Below, piece after piece: positions 42,465 to 50,281 of a stretch of DNA of 64,000 nt (positions are counted from its first letter, which is position 1; every line of letters begins with the position of its first letter). The position numbers and the translations under genes are program-made. The notes beneath the pieces are model-generated. The model searched no databases. It was given only the letters and a program-made list of their open reading frames with translations, and was not told the origin of the DNA. Source of the DNA: G965197715 sp965247615 (GTDB lineage: Bacteria > Chloroflexota > Dehalococcoidia > Lucifugimonadales > UBA1127); assembly GCA_965247615.1 (NCBI GenBank), contig OZ252022.1:2976001-3040000 (forward strand), in the 5' to 3' direction.

Positions 42465-42842
42465 ATGGACCAGAGCATCCGGGCAGCCCTGACTGTGGAC
42501 ATGGTCGTGGACATCACCACCACGGGCCGGAGCACCGGGCAGCCCCGCCGCATCGAGATCTGGGCCCACTGCGTGGACAGCCAGGTGCTCATCACCGGTT
42601 CGCCGGGGCGGCGCTCCTGGTTCGCCAACCTCGTTGCGGAACCGTCGTTCACCTTTCACCTGAAGGGCGATACGACGGCGGACCTGTCGGCCCGTGCCCT
42701 TCCGATCACCGGCGAGGACCAGCGCCGCGCGGTGTTCACCAGCCTGGCAGCCCAGTCCGCGTTCCGCCAGGGGCAGGGCATGGAGAACGTGGATGCCTGG
42801 GTCCGGGGCAGTGCGCTTGTGGAAGTCGTCTTCCCGGAGTAG
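42465..42842 (+). CDS. DUF385/deazaflavin-dependent nitroreductase family protein
   Basis: 125 residues, ATG 42465 with GGGAGTCGCC upstream. The split-barrel F420-binding family is recognised from VVDITTTGRSTGQPRRIEIW near 14-33 (the GRxTGxPR cofactor segment), RRSWFANLVAEPSFTFHLKG near 49-68 (W-NL-A-P) and the C-terminal strand. Relatives such as Ddn reduce quinones or nitro groups with F420H2. With four LLM proteins in the window, it supports F420 use by this organism. It follows the SDR gene. Confidence 0.85.
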   Translation: MDQSIRAALTVDMVVDITTTGRSTGQPRRIEIWAHCVDSQVLITGSPGRRSWFANLVAEPSFTFHLKGDTTADLSARALPITGEDQRRAVFTSLAAQSAFRQGQGMENVDAWVRGSALVEVVFPE

Positions 42843-42856
42843 GGGGGGGCCGGCCC

Positions 42857-43417
42857 TCACCCCTTGCGCTGATCGTAGTCTGAGCGACCCTCGTCTTTGA
42901 GTTGGTTGGCGGCGCGCACAACCTCTCGGCCCAGGGCCCGCAGGTGCCCGTCGAAGGCTGTGCCAACCCTCGGGTTGGGCGCCAGCAGCGGCACGGACCA
43001 ACCCCCCAGGGTGCTGACCACGAACTCAAGGGTGTTGATGGCCTGCAGCCCCTGGAGCCCGGGAGCGGTGCCGATGAGCCCCACGATCCTGCGGCTCAGG
43101 TACGGCGGTTCACGGCCGCTCAACAGCTCCAGCCAGTCCAGCGCGTTCTTGAACGACCCGCTGATTGTCCCGTGGTAGACCGGACTGCTCCACAGCAGGC
43201 CGTCGGCGTGATGGACTGCTTCGGCGAGCGCCTTGGCCGAGTCCGGCGCGTCGGCCCCAGGCACGAACATCGGCAGGTCCAGGACGCTGATTTCGAAGAG
43301 CTGCGTATGGGCGCCGGCTTCTTCGGCGCCCTCCAGGGCGATCTTTAGCGCAGCAACCGTGCTGGATGTCGGGGCCATGGACCCGCCCAACCCGACGACT
43401 CTGATCTGGCGTTCCAT
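42857..43417 (-). CDS. NAD(P)H-dependent FMN reductase (flavodoxin-fold)
   Basis: 186 residues, ATG 43417 with GGAGGCCAA upstream. The flavodoxin-like fold is clear: VVGLGGSMAPTSSTVAAL near 7-24 (phosphate loop GSxxxxS), then WSSPVYHGTISGSFKNALDWL near 76-96 (family PxYxGxxSGxxKNALDW), and LIGTAPGLQGLQAI near 114-127. It supplies reduced flavin to oxygenases or acts on quinones, possibly for the LLM enzymes. It is convergent with the DUF385 gene, with 14 bases between stops. Confidence 0.88.
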   Translation of the reverse strand: MERQIRVVGLGGSMAPTSSTVAALKIALEGAEEAGAHTQLFEISVLDLPMFVPGADAPDSAKALAEAVHHADGLLWSSPVYHGTISGSFKNALDWLELLSGREPPYLSRRIVGLIGTAPGLQGLQAINTLEFVVSTLGGWSVPLLAPNPRVGTAFDGHLRALGREVVRAANQLKDEGRSDYDQRKG

Positions 43418-43613
43418 TTGGCCTCCTTCCGCCTGTCATCGCGCCGCCCTGGGGAGGCGCTCTCTGCCGATGGTCCTACAAGGGACCGATTCTACCACCC
43501 GCCCCGGCGCCTCCATGCCAGCGCTGGGGGCAGGCTGCGGTGCCGAGGCCCATCGGTCCGCCAAGGCCAGGCCCGACAGCGCATGGCGGGCCCGCGTGCG
43601 AAGACTGCGGGGC

Positions 43614-43982
43614 TTAGGGCTCCAGCTGCTCCGTCTTACTGTCCACCGACGTCAGCGCAATGTGCGAGAACGAAGAGTCCGGGCCGGCCCCGTGCCAGTG
43701 CTTCTCACCGGCGGGGACGTGGATGATCGCGCCGACGGACACGCTGTGCTCCTCGCTCTCCGTGGCGACGATGCCTGTACCCGCCGTGACCACCAGCACC
43801 TGGTCGCTGGTGTGGGTGTGGAACTTGTTCTTGGCGCCGGAGTCGAAGTTGACGACGGACATGTTGAAGTAGGCGCCCATGTCCGACGTCACGATGGGCT
43901 GGCGGGACACGTGCCCGCCGGTGAAGAGCGGGTTGTCGTCCGCGGACTGCTCAGCGACGTCGGCGACGTTGATGACCTTCAT
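43614..43982 (-). CDS. small cupin domain protein
   Basis: 122 residues from ATG 43982, fixed by AAGGAGG six bases upstream. The two cupin motifs are complete: NKFHTHTSDQVLVVTAGTG near 52-70 (H-x-H plus the Gln position) and IIHVPAGEKHWHGA near 85-98 with the distal His. It is metal-binding by family. It lies opposite and close to the CMD gene (divergent starts 168 bases apart); cupin and CMD genes often pair in small oxidative clusters. The function is unknown. Confidence 0.75.
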   Translation of the reverse strand: MKVINVADVAEQSADDNPLFTGGHVSRQPIVTSDMGAYFNMSVVNFDSGAKNKFHTHTSDQVLVVTAGTGIVATESEEHSVSVGAIIHVPAGEKHWHGAGPDSSFSHIALTSVDSKTEQLEP

Positions 43983-44150
43983 AGAGCCCTCCTTGCTGCG
44001 CGGCGCCCCTTGGGGGCCGCGCAGGCATAGTATCGCAGGCGCCCCCGTCTGTACACGGCCCCGCATAGGCGAGTGCTATACTACAGCCAGACGCAGGACC
44101 GCCGAGACACCAGGGGCTGGCCTACAGCTCATCAACGACGGAGGGGCCAC

Positions 44151-44477
44151 ATGACCACGCCGAGCATACCAAGCAGCCGCATCGTGATGCAGGAGATTGC
44201 GCCCAAGCTCGCCGACCTCACCAACAACGTCGTCTTCGGCGACCTGTGGGAGCGGGAGGAGCTGTCCAAGCGCGACCGGAGCCTCATCACCGTCGCGGCT
44301 CTCGTCGCCCTCTACCGCTCGGACCAGATCCGGGCCCATATCGCACGGGGCCTGGAGAACGGCCTCACCAAGGAGGAGATCGTCGAAGTGATCACGCACA
44401 TGGCATTCTATGCGGGCTGGCCCACAGCGGCCAACGCCATCGTCATCGCCAAGGAAGTCTTCGACGCGTCGGCGTGA
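44151..44477 (+). CDS. carboxymuconolactone decarboxylase (CMD) family protein
   Basis: 108 residues, ATG 44151 after GGAGGGGCCAC. The single CMD helical domain is recognised from LSKRDRSLITVAALVALYRS near 38-57 and LTKEEIVEVITHMAFYAGWP near 72-91, with the Glu and His of the proton-relay set; PTAANAI closes the last helix. No CxxC is present, so it is not an AhpD peroxidase. It is probably a decarboxylase or lactone-acting enzyme. A MITE-like element begins 37 bases after its stop. Confidence 0.85.
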   Translation: MTTPSIPSSRIVMQEIAPKLADLTNNVVFGDLWEREELSKRDRSLITVAALVALYRSDQIRAHIARGLENGLTKEEIVEVITHMAFYAGWPTAANAIVIAKEVFDASA

Positions 44478-44514
44478 CGCAGAGGTGCGCCGCCCTCCCC
44501 CTTGCCCGCGTCGA

Positions 44515-44636
44515 GGACACCTTTGCATCACCGTCATTCCCGCGAAAGCGGGAATCTAGGGGAGGGGCCGCAGGTTGGCTGGAGCTGTTTCACTTTCAAG
44601 ACTTCGCCCTCCACGGGGAGTTACCAAAAGGTCTCC
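44515..44636 (+). mobile_element. MITE-like element, 122-bp copy with 5-base target duplication
   Basis: The left end GGACACCTTTGC (one mismatch to the inverted complement) and right end AAAAGGTCTCC (44626-44636) bracket the palindrome ATTCCCGCGAAAGCGGGAAT and a segment that matches the 26.4-kb copy through GGAGGGGCCGC and CTTTCAAGACTTCGCCCTCCA. GTCGA flanks both sides (44510-44514 and 44637-44641), a clean 5-base duplication. It has no coding capacity. Confidence 0.8.
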
Positions 44637-44709
44637 GTCGAGCAGATCCCGTGGACGCGGGGTCCCCATGAATTGACCGGTGCCCAGACTCATCGGAAGG
44701 GAGGAACCA

Positions 44710-44988
44710 ATGGGTGTTAGAGTCATCGTCCCCATGCAGGCGCTGCCAGGCAAGCGGCAGGAGCTCATTGAGCACTACGCTGCCCGCTGCGCCGAGGTGC
44801 GCAACGAGCCTGGCTGCGAGGAGTATGAGCTGTTCCAGAGCGCGGAGGACCCGGACAAGATGGCCCTCATGGAGTACTGGAAGGACGAGGCGACCCTGGA
44901 GGTCCACGGCGCCCTCAACCGTCAGCGCGCCGTCGACACCAGCCACCTCCGCGACCGCCGCGGCCCCTCCGAGCGCTACGTCGACTAG
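44710..44988 (+). CDS. antibiotic biosynthesis monooxygenase (ABM) domain protein
   Basis: 92 residues, ATG 44710 with GGGAGG five bases upstream. It is a ferredoxin-like ABM fold: VRVIVPMQALPGKRQELIEH near 3-22, EPGCEEYELFQSAEDPDKM near 33-51 and MEYWKDEATLEVH near 54-66. Relatives are quinol monooxygenases (YgiN-like) or small dimeric oxygenases. It starts 73 bases after the MITE-like element. The next gene, on the same strand, is AT-richer and probably unrelated. Confidence 0.8.
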   Translation: MGVRVIVPMQALPGKRQELIEHYAARCAEVRNEPGCEEYELFQSAEDPDKMALMEYWKDEATLEVHGALNRQRAVDTSHLRDRRGPSERYVD

Positions 44989-45006
44989 GGCCGCGCCGGT
45001 ATACTG

Positions 45007-45822
45007 ATGCGACTCACTGCTTCGACGGTGGATGGGCTGTGCTCTCAGGTCAATCGACGTATAAAGCGGCCAAGAATTGATCTTTCTGAAGTCACGTTCT
45101 TCTCGCCATACGCACTGGTCTACTTGGGGATGTTCCTTCGATACCACAATGCGAGAGGGAAGTTGTTCCGCGTTGTGCTGCCAAAGAAGCCAAGTGCACG
45201 TCGGTACCTCCGGAGGCAGAACTTCTTTGACCGCTTCAACTTCAGACCAGGGGCAATTGAGGACGAGCCGTTGCGTCGATTTGCAACTTCGACTTCACTC
45301 GACGATATCGTGGACCTGGAGAATCGTCCCTACATTGCTGAGGATGTGACCAACTTGATACTGAACCTTCTTCGCAGCAACCAGGTGGACATCGATACAT
45401 CGTTCTTCGCAACCATCGCATCGGAGTTAGTAGATAACTTCGCGCAGCACGCGGGACAGCCTCTGGCAGCGTTGGCGATGCAGTACTATCCGAACCTGCG
45501 GCGCGTGGTGATGGCGATGGGCGATTACGGAATAGGAGTACGCGCCAGCTTGGCTGAGAAACCCGAGTACGCTTACCTGAGGCACCGTCCCCACACAAAG
45601 GCGATCCTGAAGGCGCTCGAACCTCAGGTCAGCGGCAAGTGGGAGGGCGGTATGGGCCTCACTGAAGTCAACGACGACGTACGACAAGCGAACGGCCGGC
45701 TCACGATAACCTCGGGGAACGGACGGGTTATGGTAGACAAGTCGGGAACGAGATTTGGAGTCACCTCCCACGATTTGTCAGGTGTTCAAGTGGAGATTTC
45801 CATTCCGGAAAGAGGGCGGTAA
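45007..45822 (+). CDS. STAS-like plus HATPase (anti-sigma/serine-kinase-like) regulatory protein
   Basis: 271 residues from ATG 45007. A TATACT at 45000-45005 touches this codon, so translation may start later (GTG 45028). Residues 1-80 look like a STAS-type fold (PRIDLSEVTFFSPYALVYLGM). Residues 125-270 form a GHKL ATPase: N box SELVDNFAQHAG near 139-150, G1 MGDYGIGVRASL near 172-183, G2 GGMGLTEVNDD near 216. It probably binds and phosphorylates or sequesters a partner such as the next gene's product. Base composition is AT-richer than the surroundings. The next ATG follows after 1 base. Confidence 0.72.
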   Translation: MRLTASTVDGLCSQVNRRIKRPRIDLSEVTFFSPYALVYLGMFLRYHNARGKLFRVVLPKKPSARRYLRRQNFFDRFNFRPGAIEDEPLRRFATSTSLDDIVDLENRPYIAEDVTNLILNLLRSNQVDIDTSFFATIASELVDNFAQHAGQPLAALAMQYYPNLRRVVMAMGDYGIGVRASLAEKPEYAYLRHRPHTKAILKALEPQVSGKWEGGMGLTEVNDDVRQANGRLTITSGNGRVMVDKSGTRFGVTSHDLSGVQVEISIPERGR

Positions 45823-45823
45823 G

Positions 45824-46285
45824 ATGACAACGATACAAAGAGTAACCCCGTCCCATCCGACGCTCACGCGGCGACGCGGCGAGGAGACCTACGAGCAGCT
45901 ACGGCCCTTGCTTGACTTCGGCCAGGTGGAGCTTCTTTTGCCCAGCGACGTCCCGCTGTCGCTGTCCTACCTGGACGGCATCATCCTCAAGCTCCTGGCG
46001 GCGCAACGCCTCCAGGACGTGACGTTCGTGACAAGCGACAGCCGCATCTACCGCCATCTAGCCCGGATAGCGGGAATACGTGAACTCGATATCTACGCTC
46101 GGTTTGGCGAGGACGCGGACCGGGAACGCGTGGAGCCGCAGCCCCTACCGATTCCAACCAAGGTCCGTCCGTTCACCAGGAAGGAAATGGAAAAGCTGCA
46201 ATTCGTTGCGCCCACCCGGCGAGGCCCTGCAGGCAAACCTTCCCCGCCGCGCCGCTCCCACCCATCCCGGCAGAGGAAAGCATGA
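45824..46285 (+). CDS. STAS-like (DUF4325-type) protein
   Basis: 153 residues, ATG 45824 with GAGGGCGG upstream, one base after the HATPase stop. The core RGEETYEQLRPLLDFG near 17-32, LSLSYLDGIILKLLAAQRL near 45-64 and VTFVTSDSRIYRHLARIAG near 66-85 has the alternating strand and helix pattern of STAS-like domains that pair with HATPases. The tail after residue 105 is basic and proline-rich. It is probably the antagonist or target of the adjacent kinase-like protein. Its stop overlaps the start of the AroQ-like gene (ATGA). Confidence 0.6.
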   Translation: MTTIQRVTPSHPTLTRRRGEETYEQLRPLLDFGQVELLLPSDVPLSLSYLDGIILKLLAAQRLQDVTFVTSDSRIYRHLARIAGIRELDIYARFGEDADRERVEPQPLPIPTKVRPFTRKEMEKLQFVAPTRRGPAGKPSPPRRSHPSRQRKA

Positions 46286-46719
46286 CCAAGGTCCTGGTAG
46301 TCCACGGCGCCGGCATGAACATGCGCGGCAAAGCGCAGATAGAGGTCTTCGGCACGCAGACGCTGGACGACTACAACCGCCAGATCCAGTCCTACGCCGA
46401 CCAGCTCGGCGTTGCCGTGGAGCTCTTCCACTCGAACGTCGCCGGTGAGGTCGCCGACGCCTTCTACCGCGCCCACGACTCGGACGTTGACGCCGCCATC
46501 ATCAACCCGGCGGGGTACATGGCCGGCGCTCCCGCCCTCGTCACGGCCATCGCACAGGTGCGCTTCCCCACCATCGAGGTGCACGTCTCCAATCCCGCCG
46601 CGCGCGGGGCCAGCTCGGCATTTGCCCCGGTGTGCAAGGCCGTGGTGACGGGCCTTGGCCTGTACGGCTACTACGTGGCCCTCCAGGGGGCCATTCAGCT
46701 GGCGGGCAAACAGCCCTAG
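46282..46719 (+). CDS. AroQ-like (type II dehydroquinase fold) protein lacking key catalytic residues
   Basis: 145 residues, ATG 46282 overlapping the upstream TGA. The type II dehydroquinase fold is recognisable: VLVVHGAGMNMRGKAQIEVF, ELFHSNVAGEVADAF near 48, AAIINPAGYMAGAPAL near 71-86, TIEVHVSNPAARGA near 97-110, and the end GLGLYGYYVALQ. Asn75, His101 and Arg108 of the active site are kept. The catalytic Tyr is Phe23, the essential His of NPGGLTH is Ala81, and the flexible-loop Arg is missing. Shikimate-pathway activity is therefore unlikely, and a binding or regulatory role, or another substrate, is more probable. Confidence 0.75.
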   Translation: MTKVLVVHGAGMNMRGKAQIEVFGTQTLDDYNRQIQSYADQLGVAVELFHSNVAGEVADAFYRAHDSDVDAAIINPAGYMAGAPALVTAIAQVRFPTIEVHVSNPAARGASSAFAPVCKAVVTGLGLYGYYVALQGAIQLAGKQP

Positions 46720-46726
46720 AGTCAGC

Positions 46727-46765
46727 GGGCCGTCCATCCCGGCTTGGCCGGCGGATGAACGGCCC
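46727..46765. terminator. probable hairpin terminator between convergent genes
   Basis: GGGCCGTCCATCC (46727-46739) pairs with GGATGAACGGCCC (46753-46765), 12 of 13 pairs, with a 13-base loop. It lies directly after the AroQ-like stop and before the convergent Asp-box gene's end. No strong T-run follows, so termination strength is uncertain. Confidence 0.45.
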
Positions 46766-46810
46766 ACCGTTCGTCCTGCCTTGGGCGGGCTGCGCTAGCG
46801 CGTTGAGCGG

Positions 46811-47854
46811 CTACGCTCGGACGCACGCCAAGTCGCTGACGGAGGGCACCGTCACGTTGAGCGGGCTCCACGACCTGCCGCCGTCCCGGCTCCCGTACAG
46901 TTCACCGCTGCGCAGGCCCAGGTACACCCGGTCCGGGTCGGACTCGTCGAAGACGATGGCGTCGGTGAACTCCGTCGAGGACGGGCCCTGCTCCACGCCG
47001 GTCCAGTGCTCGCCCCCGTCGTCGGACCGGATGAGCGTCGCCTCCGCGCCGGACGGACGGGCGCGCCAGCTGCCCGGATTGCCGTTGGCCACCGCGGAGA
47101 GAATGACGGCCGGGTTGTCCGGGTGAATGGCCAGCGGGGCGGAGTACTCCTGCTCGAACTCCAACGCGGTTGGGTCCCACGACTCGCCCGCGTCCGTGCT
47201 CATGTAGAGCGCGCGGCCCTTGACGCGGCCGCTGCGCGCGTCGTGGCCGCCGGTGGCGATGAAGACGCGGTCCGGGTTCGTCGGGTCGACGGCGATGGTG
47301 TGCACGTCGGAGTCCAGCCCCTGGTCCAGCAGCTTCCACGTCTGACCGCCGTTGGTGCTCTTCATGATAAAGCCCACCTGAATGGCGGCGTAGATGGTGT
47401 CTGACGAGCGCGGGTCGAAGACGATGTGCCGCACGTGCGGCTCCACGATGGGCACGGGGTAGCTCACCGCGGCCAGGGAGGGCTCGTCCCACACGGACGC
47501 CATGCGCTCCCACAACCGTCCGGCGTCGTGGCTGACGAAGATGTCGATGGGTTCGCCGCCCGCGTAGATGGTGTTGGGGTCCTCCGGATCAATGGCCACG
47601 GAGCGCACCTTGCCCGGGCCGGACCTGCCGTAGGAGGGCTTGCCCCACGTCTCCCCGAAGTCCTCGCTGACCCACACGCCGTCGCCCCGCGTGCCGGCGA
47701 CCACGCGGTTGGGCTGCACCGCCTGCACGTCGAGCTTGGGAACAGCCCAACCCCTGAGGGAGGGCCCCTGAGTGTCCCAGTTCTGACCGTCCTCGCTCCT
47801 GAGCGTAAAGAGTCCCTGATCACTGCCCACGTAGAGAATTGTCGCTTGTCCCAT
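46811..47854 (-). CDS. Asp-box (BNR/sialidase-like) beta-propeller protein
   Basis: 347 residues. ATG 47854 is preferred over GTG 47863 because GGGAGG is well spaced only for the former. There are repeated Asp-box motifs S-x-D-x-G-x-x-W: SEDGQNW, SEDFGETW, SHDAGRLW, STNGGQTW, STDAGESW, SDDGGEHW and SRDGGRSW, each followed by strands with VxxIAxDPxxPxxIY. This makes a seven-bladed propeller similar to photosynthesis-stability-factor or VPS10-like proteins. There is no signal peptide, so it is probably a cytosolic binding protein. No sialidase catalytic set was seen. Confidence 0.85.
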   Translation of the reverse strand: MGQATILYVGSDQGLFTLRSEDGQNWDTQGPSLRGWAVPKLDVQAVQPNRVVAGTRGDGVWVSEDFGETWGKPSYGRSGPGKVRSVAIDPEDPNTIYAGGEPIDIFVSHDAGRLWERMASVWDEPSLAAVSYPVPIVEPHVRHIVFDPRSSDTIYAAIQVGFIMKSTNGGQTWKLLDQGLDSDVHTIAVDPTNPDRVFIATGGHDARSGRVKGRALYMSTDAGESWDPTALEFEQEYSAPLAIHPDNPAVILSAVANGNPGSWRARPSGAEATLIRSDDGGEHWTGVEQGPSSTEFTDAIVFDESDPDRVYLGLRSGELYGSRDGGRSWSPLNVTVPSVSDLACVRA

Positions 47855-47994
47855 CCTGCTCACCTCCCTCCGATTGGATGCGGCGCATGCCGCCGCACCT
47901 TGTCCTCTCGAGTCAGTGGCATTGTGCCACCGCGCCGCCCCGCTGTACAGCGCGCCTCGGAGTGTCCGGGCGCGCCTCGGACCAGGCCCGGCCC

Positions 47995-49305
47995 CTACGG
48001 CCCCCGGGGACCTGCGCCGGCCGGGGCCTTGGGACTGGGGGGCTTGGCAAAAAAGATGCAGACGGCGGACACCAGGGTGGCCACGACAAAGAGACTGAAG
48101 ATGAGCTCATAGCCTCCGGTGGCGTCATACGCCAGCGCCGCCGCCAGCGGCCCCCCGGCGTTGGCCGCGCTCTGCACCGGCCACACCACCCCCCGCACGG
48201 CGCCAAGTGAGTCCCGCCCGTAGTAGTCCGCGAAGATCACCTGCTGCAGCGTGAAGGAGCCGCCCTGCACCAGGCCGAAGTAGAGCCCCCACAGCAGCGC
48301 CGCCGGTGTCGACTCCAGGCGCAGCAGGAGCAGATAGCCGACAGCCGCAAGCAGAAAGGCGGCCGCTATGATCTTGCGAATGGTGTAGCGCTCTGCCAGG
48401 AAGCCCGACGCCAGTGAGCCCACCGCCGATCCCGAAGACCACACGGCCACCACCGTGACGGCCACACCCGCGCCGATGCCCTTGTCCGTGAGGTACGGGA
48501 TCATGTGAAGGCTGATGGCCGGGCCCGCTATGAAGGCCAGGCCAAAGGCCGTGACCAACAGGTAGAACGACGGCTCCCGGAGCACCTGGCGGAGGGAGAG
48601 AGAGATTTCCCGGACTGGCGCAGTCCCGCCGGCGGGACCGGACTCCCCACGCCTCCCTCCCAAGCCCGCCTGTGGCGAGGCGCCGTCCGGGAGCAGGCCC
48701 AAGTCTTCCGGCCGCCTCCTCAGAAGTATCGCCGCAGGCAAGAGCGACACGACCCACACGACGATCCCCGCCAGGCCCGCGGCCAGGCGCCAGTTTCCGA
48801 TGCTGACGAAGAGCTGGACGTAGAGCGGGGTCACGGTGTTCCCGGCCCGCATCCCCATGCTGCTGAACGCGACGGCTCTCCCCCGCTTCCTGATGAACCA
48901 CTTCGAGACCACAACGCTGCTGGCGATGCTCAGCACGCCCATGGCAACGATGCGGCCCAGGATCTGAAGCGCGTAGAACTGCCACAGGCTGGTTATCCAG
49001 GCCATCAGCAGGAGGGTTCCCCCCAGGACAAGGAGGGCAAGCGTCAGGAGCCACCGGGGGCCGAAGCGGTCCAGGAACGGGCCCACGGCCACCGCGACGA
49101 CGGCGCCGATGAGGGTGCCCGCGGTCATGGAGCCGGTGAAGACGCTGCGGCTCCAGCCAAACTCCTCGGTGATGGGCTTGAGGAAGACTCCGAGGACCGG
49201 AAACGTCTCGGCGCTCTGCGTGAACCCCGTGAGGGCAATGGCCAGGACGATGAACCAGCCATAGTAGATCCGGGGCTTCCCGGCCGCCTGCGGCTCAGCG
49301 CTCAC
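47995..49305 (-). CDS. MFS transporter
   Basis: 436 residues, ATG 49305. Twelve hydrophobic segments; the N terminus YYGWFIVLAIALTGFTQSAE is typical of the MCT/oxalate-formate-like MFS group. The loop after helix 2 contains GPFLDRFGPRWLL near 77-89 (motif A). A central cytoplasmic loop carries AGLGGRRGESGPAGG before the second six helices. The substrate is probably a small organic acid. It resembles the MFS protein encoded at 50282 and may share ancestry with it. Confidence 0.88.
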   Translation of the reverse strand: MSAEPQAAGKPRIYYGWFIVLAIALTGFTQSAETFPVLGVFLKPITEEFGWSRSVFTGSMTAGTLIGAVVAVAVGPFLDRFGPRWLLTLALLVLGGTLLLMAWITSLWQFYALQILGRIVAMGVLSIASSVVVSKWFIRKRGRAVAFSSMGMRAGNTVTPLYVQLFVSIGNWRLAAGLAGIVVWVVSLLPAAILLRRRPEDLGLLPDGASPQAGLGGRRGESGPAGGTAPVREISLSLRQVLREPSFYLLVTAFGLAFIAGPAISLHMIPYLTDKGIGAGVAVTVVAVWSSGSAVGSLASGFLAERYTIRKIIAAAFLLAAVGYLLLLRLESTPAALLWGLYFGLVQGGSFTLQQVIFADYYGRDSLGAVRGVVWPVQSAANAGGPLAAALAYDATGGYELIFSLFVVATLVSAVCIFFAKPPSPKAPAGAGPRGP

Positions 49306-49398
49306 GGGCGAGCACGGCTGCCCAGACAGTCAACCCTGCGCGCCGGTCCGCCGCGTTCTTCCCCTGCCCCCATCACCTGTGCTGGGTAGCTGGCAGCG

Positions 49399-49812
49399 TC
49401 ACGAGCCGGAGGTCCCAACCCAGCCGGTCTCCGAGAGGTCCACGGTGACGCCGTCCGGCCCAAGGAACTTGACCTCCATGTTGGTCTGGCGCGGGGGGGC
49501 GGCCTCCATGCCGCCGAGGGGGCGGTGCTTCGCGCCCGCGTTCTCAATGCGCGCGCGTGCCTCCCCCATGTCCTCCACCTCGACGCCGAAGTGGTGGATG
49601 CCCGTGTACCGGGGCTTGCCCTCGGTGGTCGCCGCGTCATCGTCCTTGAACTTCAGCACCGCGAGATTGATGTAGCCGTCGCTCAGGTAGTAACCCTCGG
49701 CCAGGGGCGAGTCCACCCTTCCAACCTCGGTGAGGCCGAGGCCGTCCTTGTAGAAGGCCGCGGTCTTGCCGGGGTCCTCGGTCGCGATGGCGATGTGCTT
49801 GATTCTGGCCAT
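49399..49812 (-). CDS. VOC (glyoxalase-like) family protein
   Basis: 137 residues, ATG 49812 with GGAGGAGCC upstream. It is one VOC module pair: MARIKHIAIATEDPGKTAAFY near 1-21 (first ligand His6), YTGIHHFGVEVEDMGEARARI near 70-90 (second His pair) and VKFLGPDGVTVDLSETGW near 115-132 with Glu. This matches methylmalonyl-CoA epimerase-like or lyase-like VOC proteins. The substrate is unknown. It is transcribed towards the MFS gene at 47995, with 93 bases between them. Confidence 0.82.
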   Translation of the reverse strand: MARIKHIAIATEDPGKTAAFYKDGLGLTEVGRVDSPLAEGYYLSDGYINLAVLKFKDDDAATTEGKPRYTGIHHFGVEVEDMGEARARIENAGAKHRPLGGMEAAPPRQTNMEVKFLGPDGVTVDLSETGWVGTSGS

Positions 49813-50281
49813 GGCTCCTCCATCGCCCCAGCAATCGCTGGGCCGGGGCTACTGGCAGACTATAGGCGACGTACTTGGAGCCGTCAACTGCGCACCAACC
49901 CCGCCGTCATTCCCGCGAAAGCGGGAATCCAGAGGAGGCGCGGGGCCCACGCCGCGTTGCGGGATACACCCGCATGTGCTCCAGATTGGCGCCACTATGC
50001 CGAACACCGTCGACTTGGGGGCAGCGAACGGAGACGGTCACATCCCCTATTTTGTGCAGGCAATCAGACCAGCAAGCTGGCGCTGGCCGGTCTCGTTAGC
50101 TGGTTCGAGTCTTCGCAGGTGGGGCCTGGAAGGCGGCGCGCTCCAAGACGGACCGGACGGGATCCGGATAGTTCAAGACACGGGCGGGGCCGAGAGGGGG
50201 CCGTCTGGGAAGAGCGCGGCAACCCAACTGTCGCTTGACCGAAGAGGGGCGTGTTACGATGGACGTTACCCCCTCGAGGTT
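49813..50281 (+). repeat. intergenic region with ATTCCCGC palindrome and element-end remnants
   Basis: The palindrome ATTCCCGCGAAAGCGGGAAT is at 49909-49928, followed by CCAG as in other copies. GGTCACATCCCCTATTTT at 50037-50054 includes the CCCCTATTTT seen at 13760. No gene is evident; frames across the region have no family resemblance. Confidence 0.6.

Noticed and set aside
50085..50125. GGTTCGAGTC resembling a tRNA T loop
   Set aside because: The flanking bases cannot form the 5-bp T stem, and no acceptor or anticodon arm is found around it.
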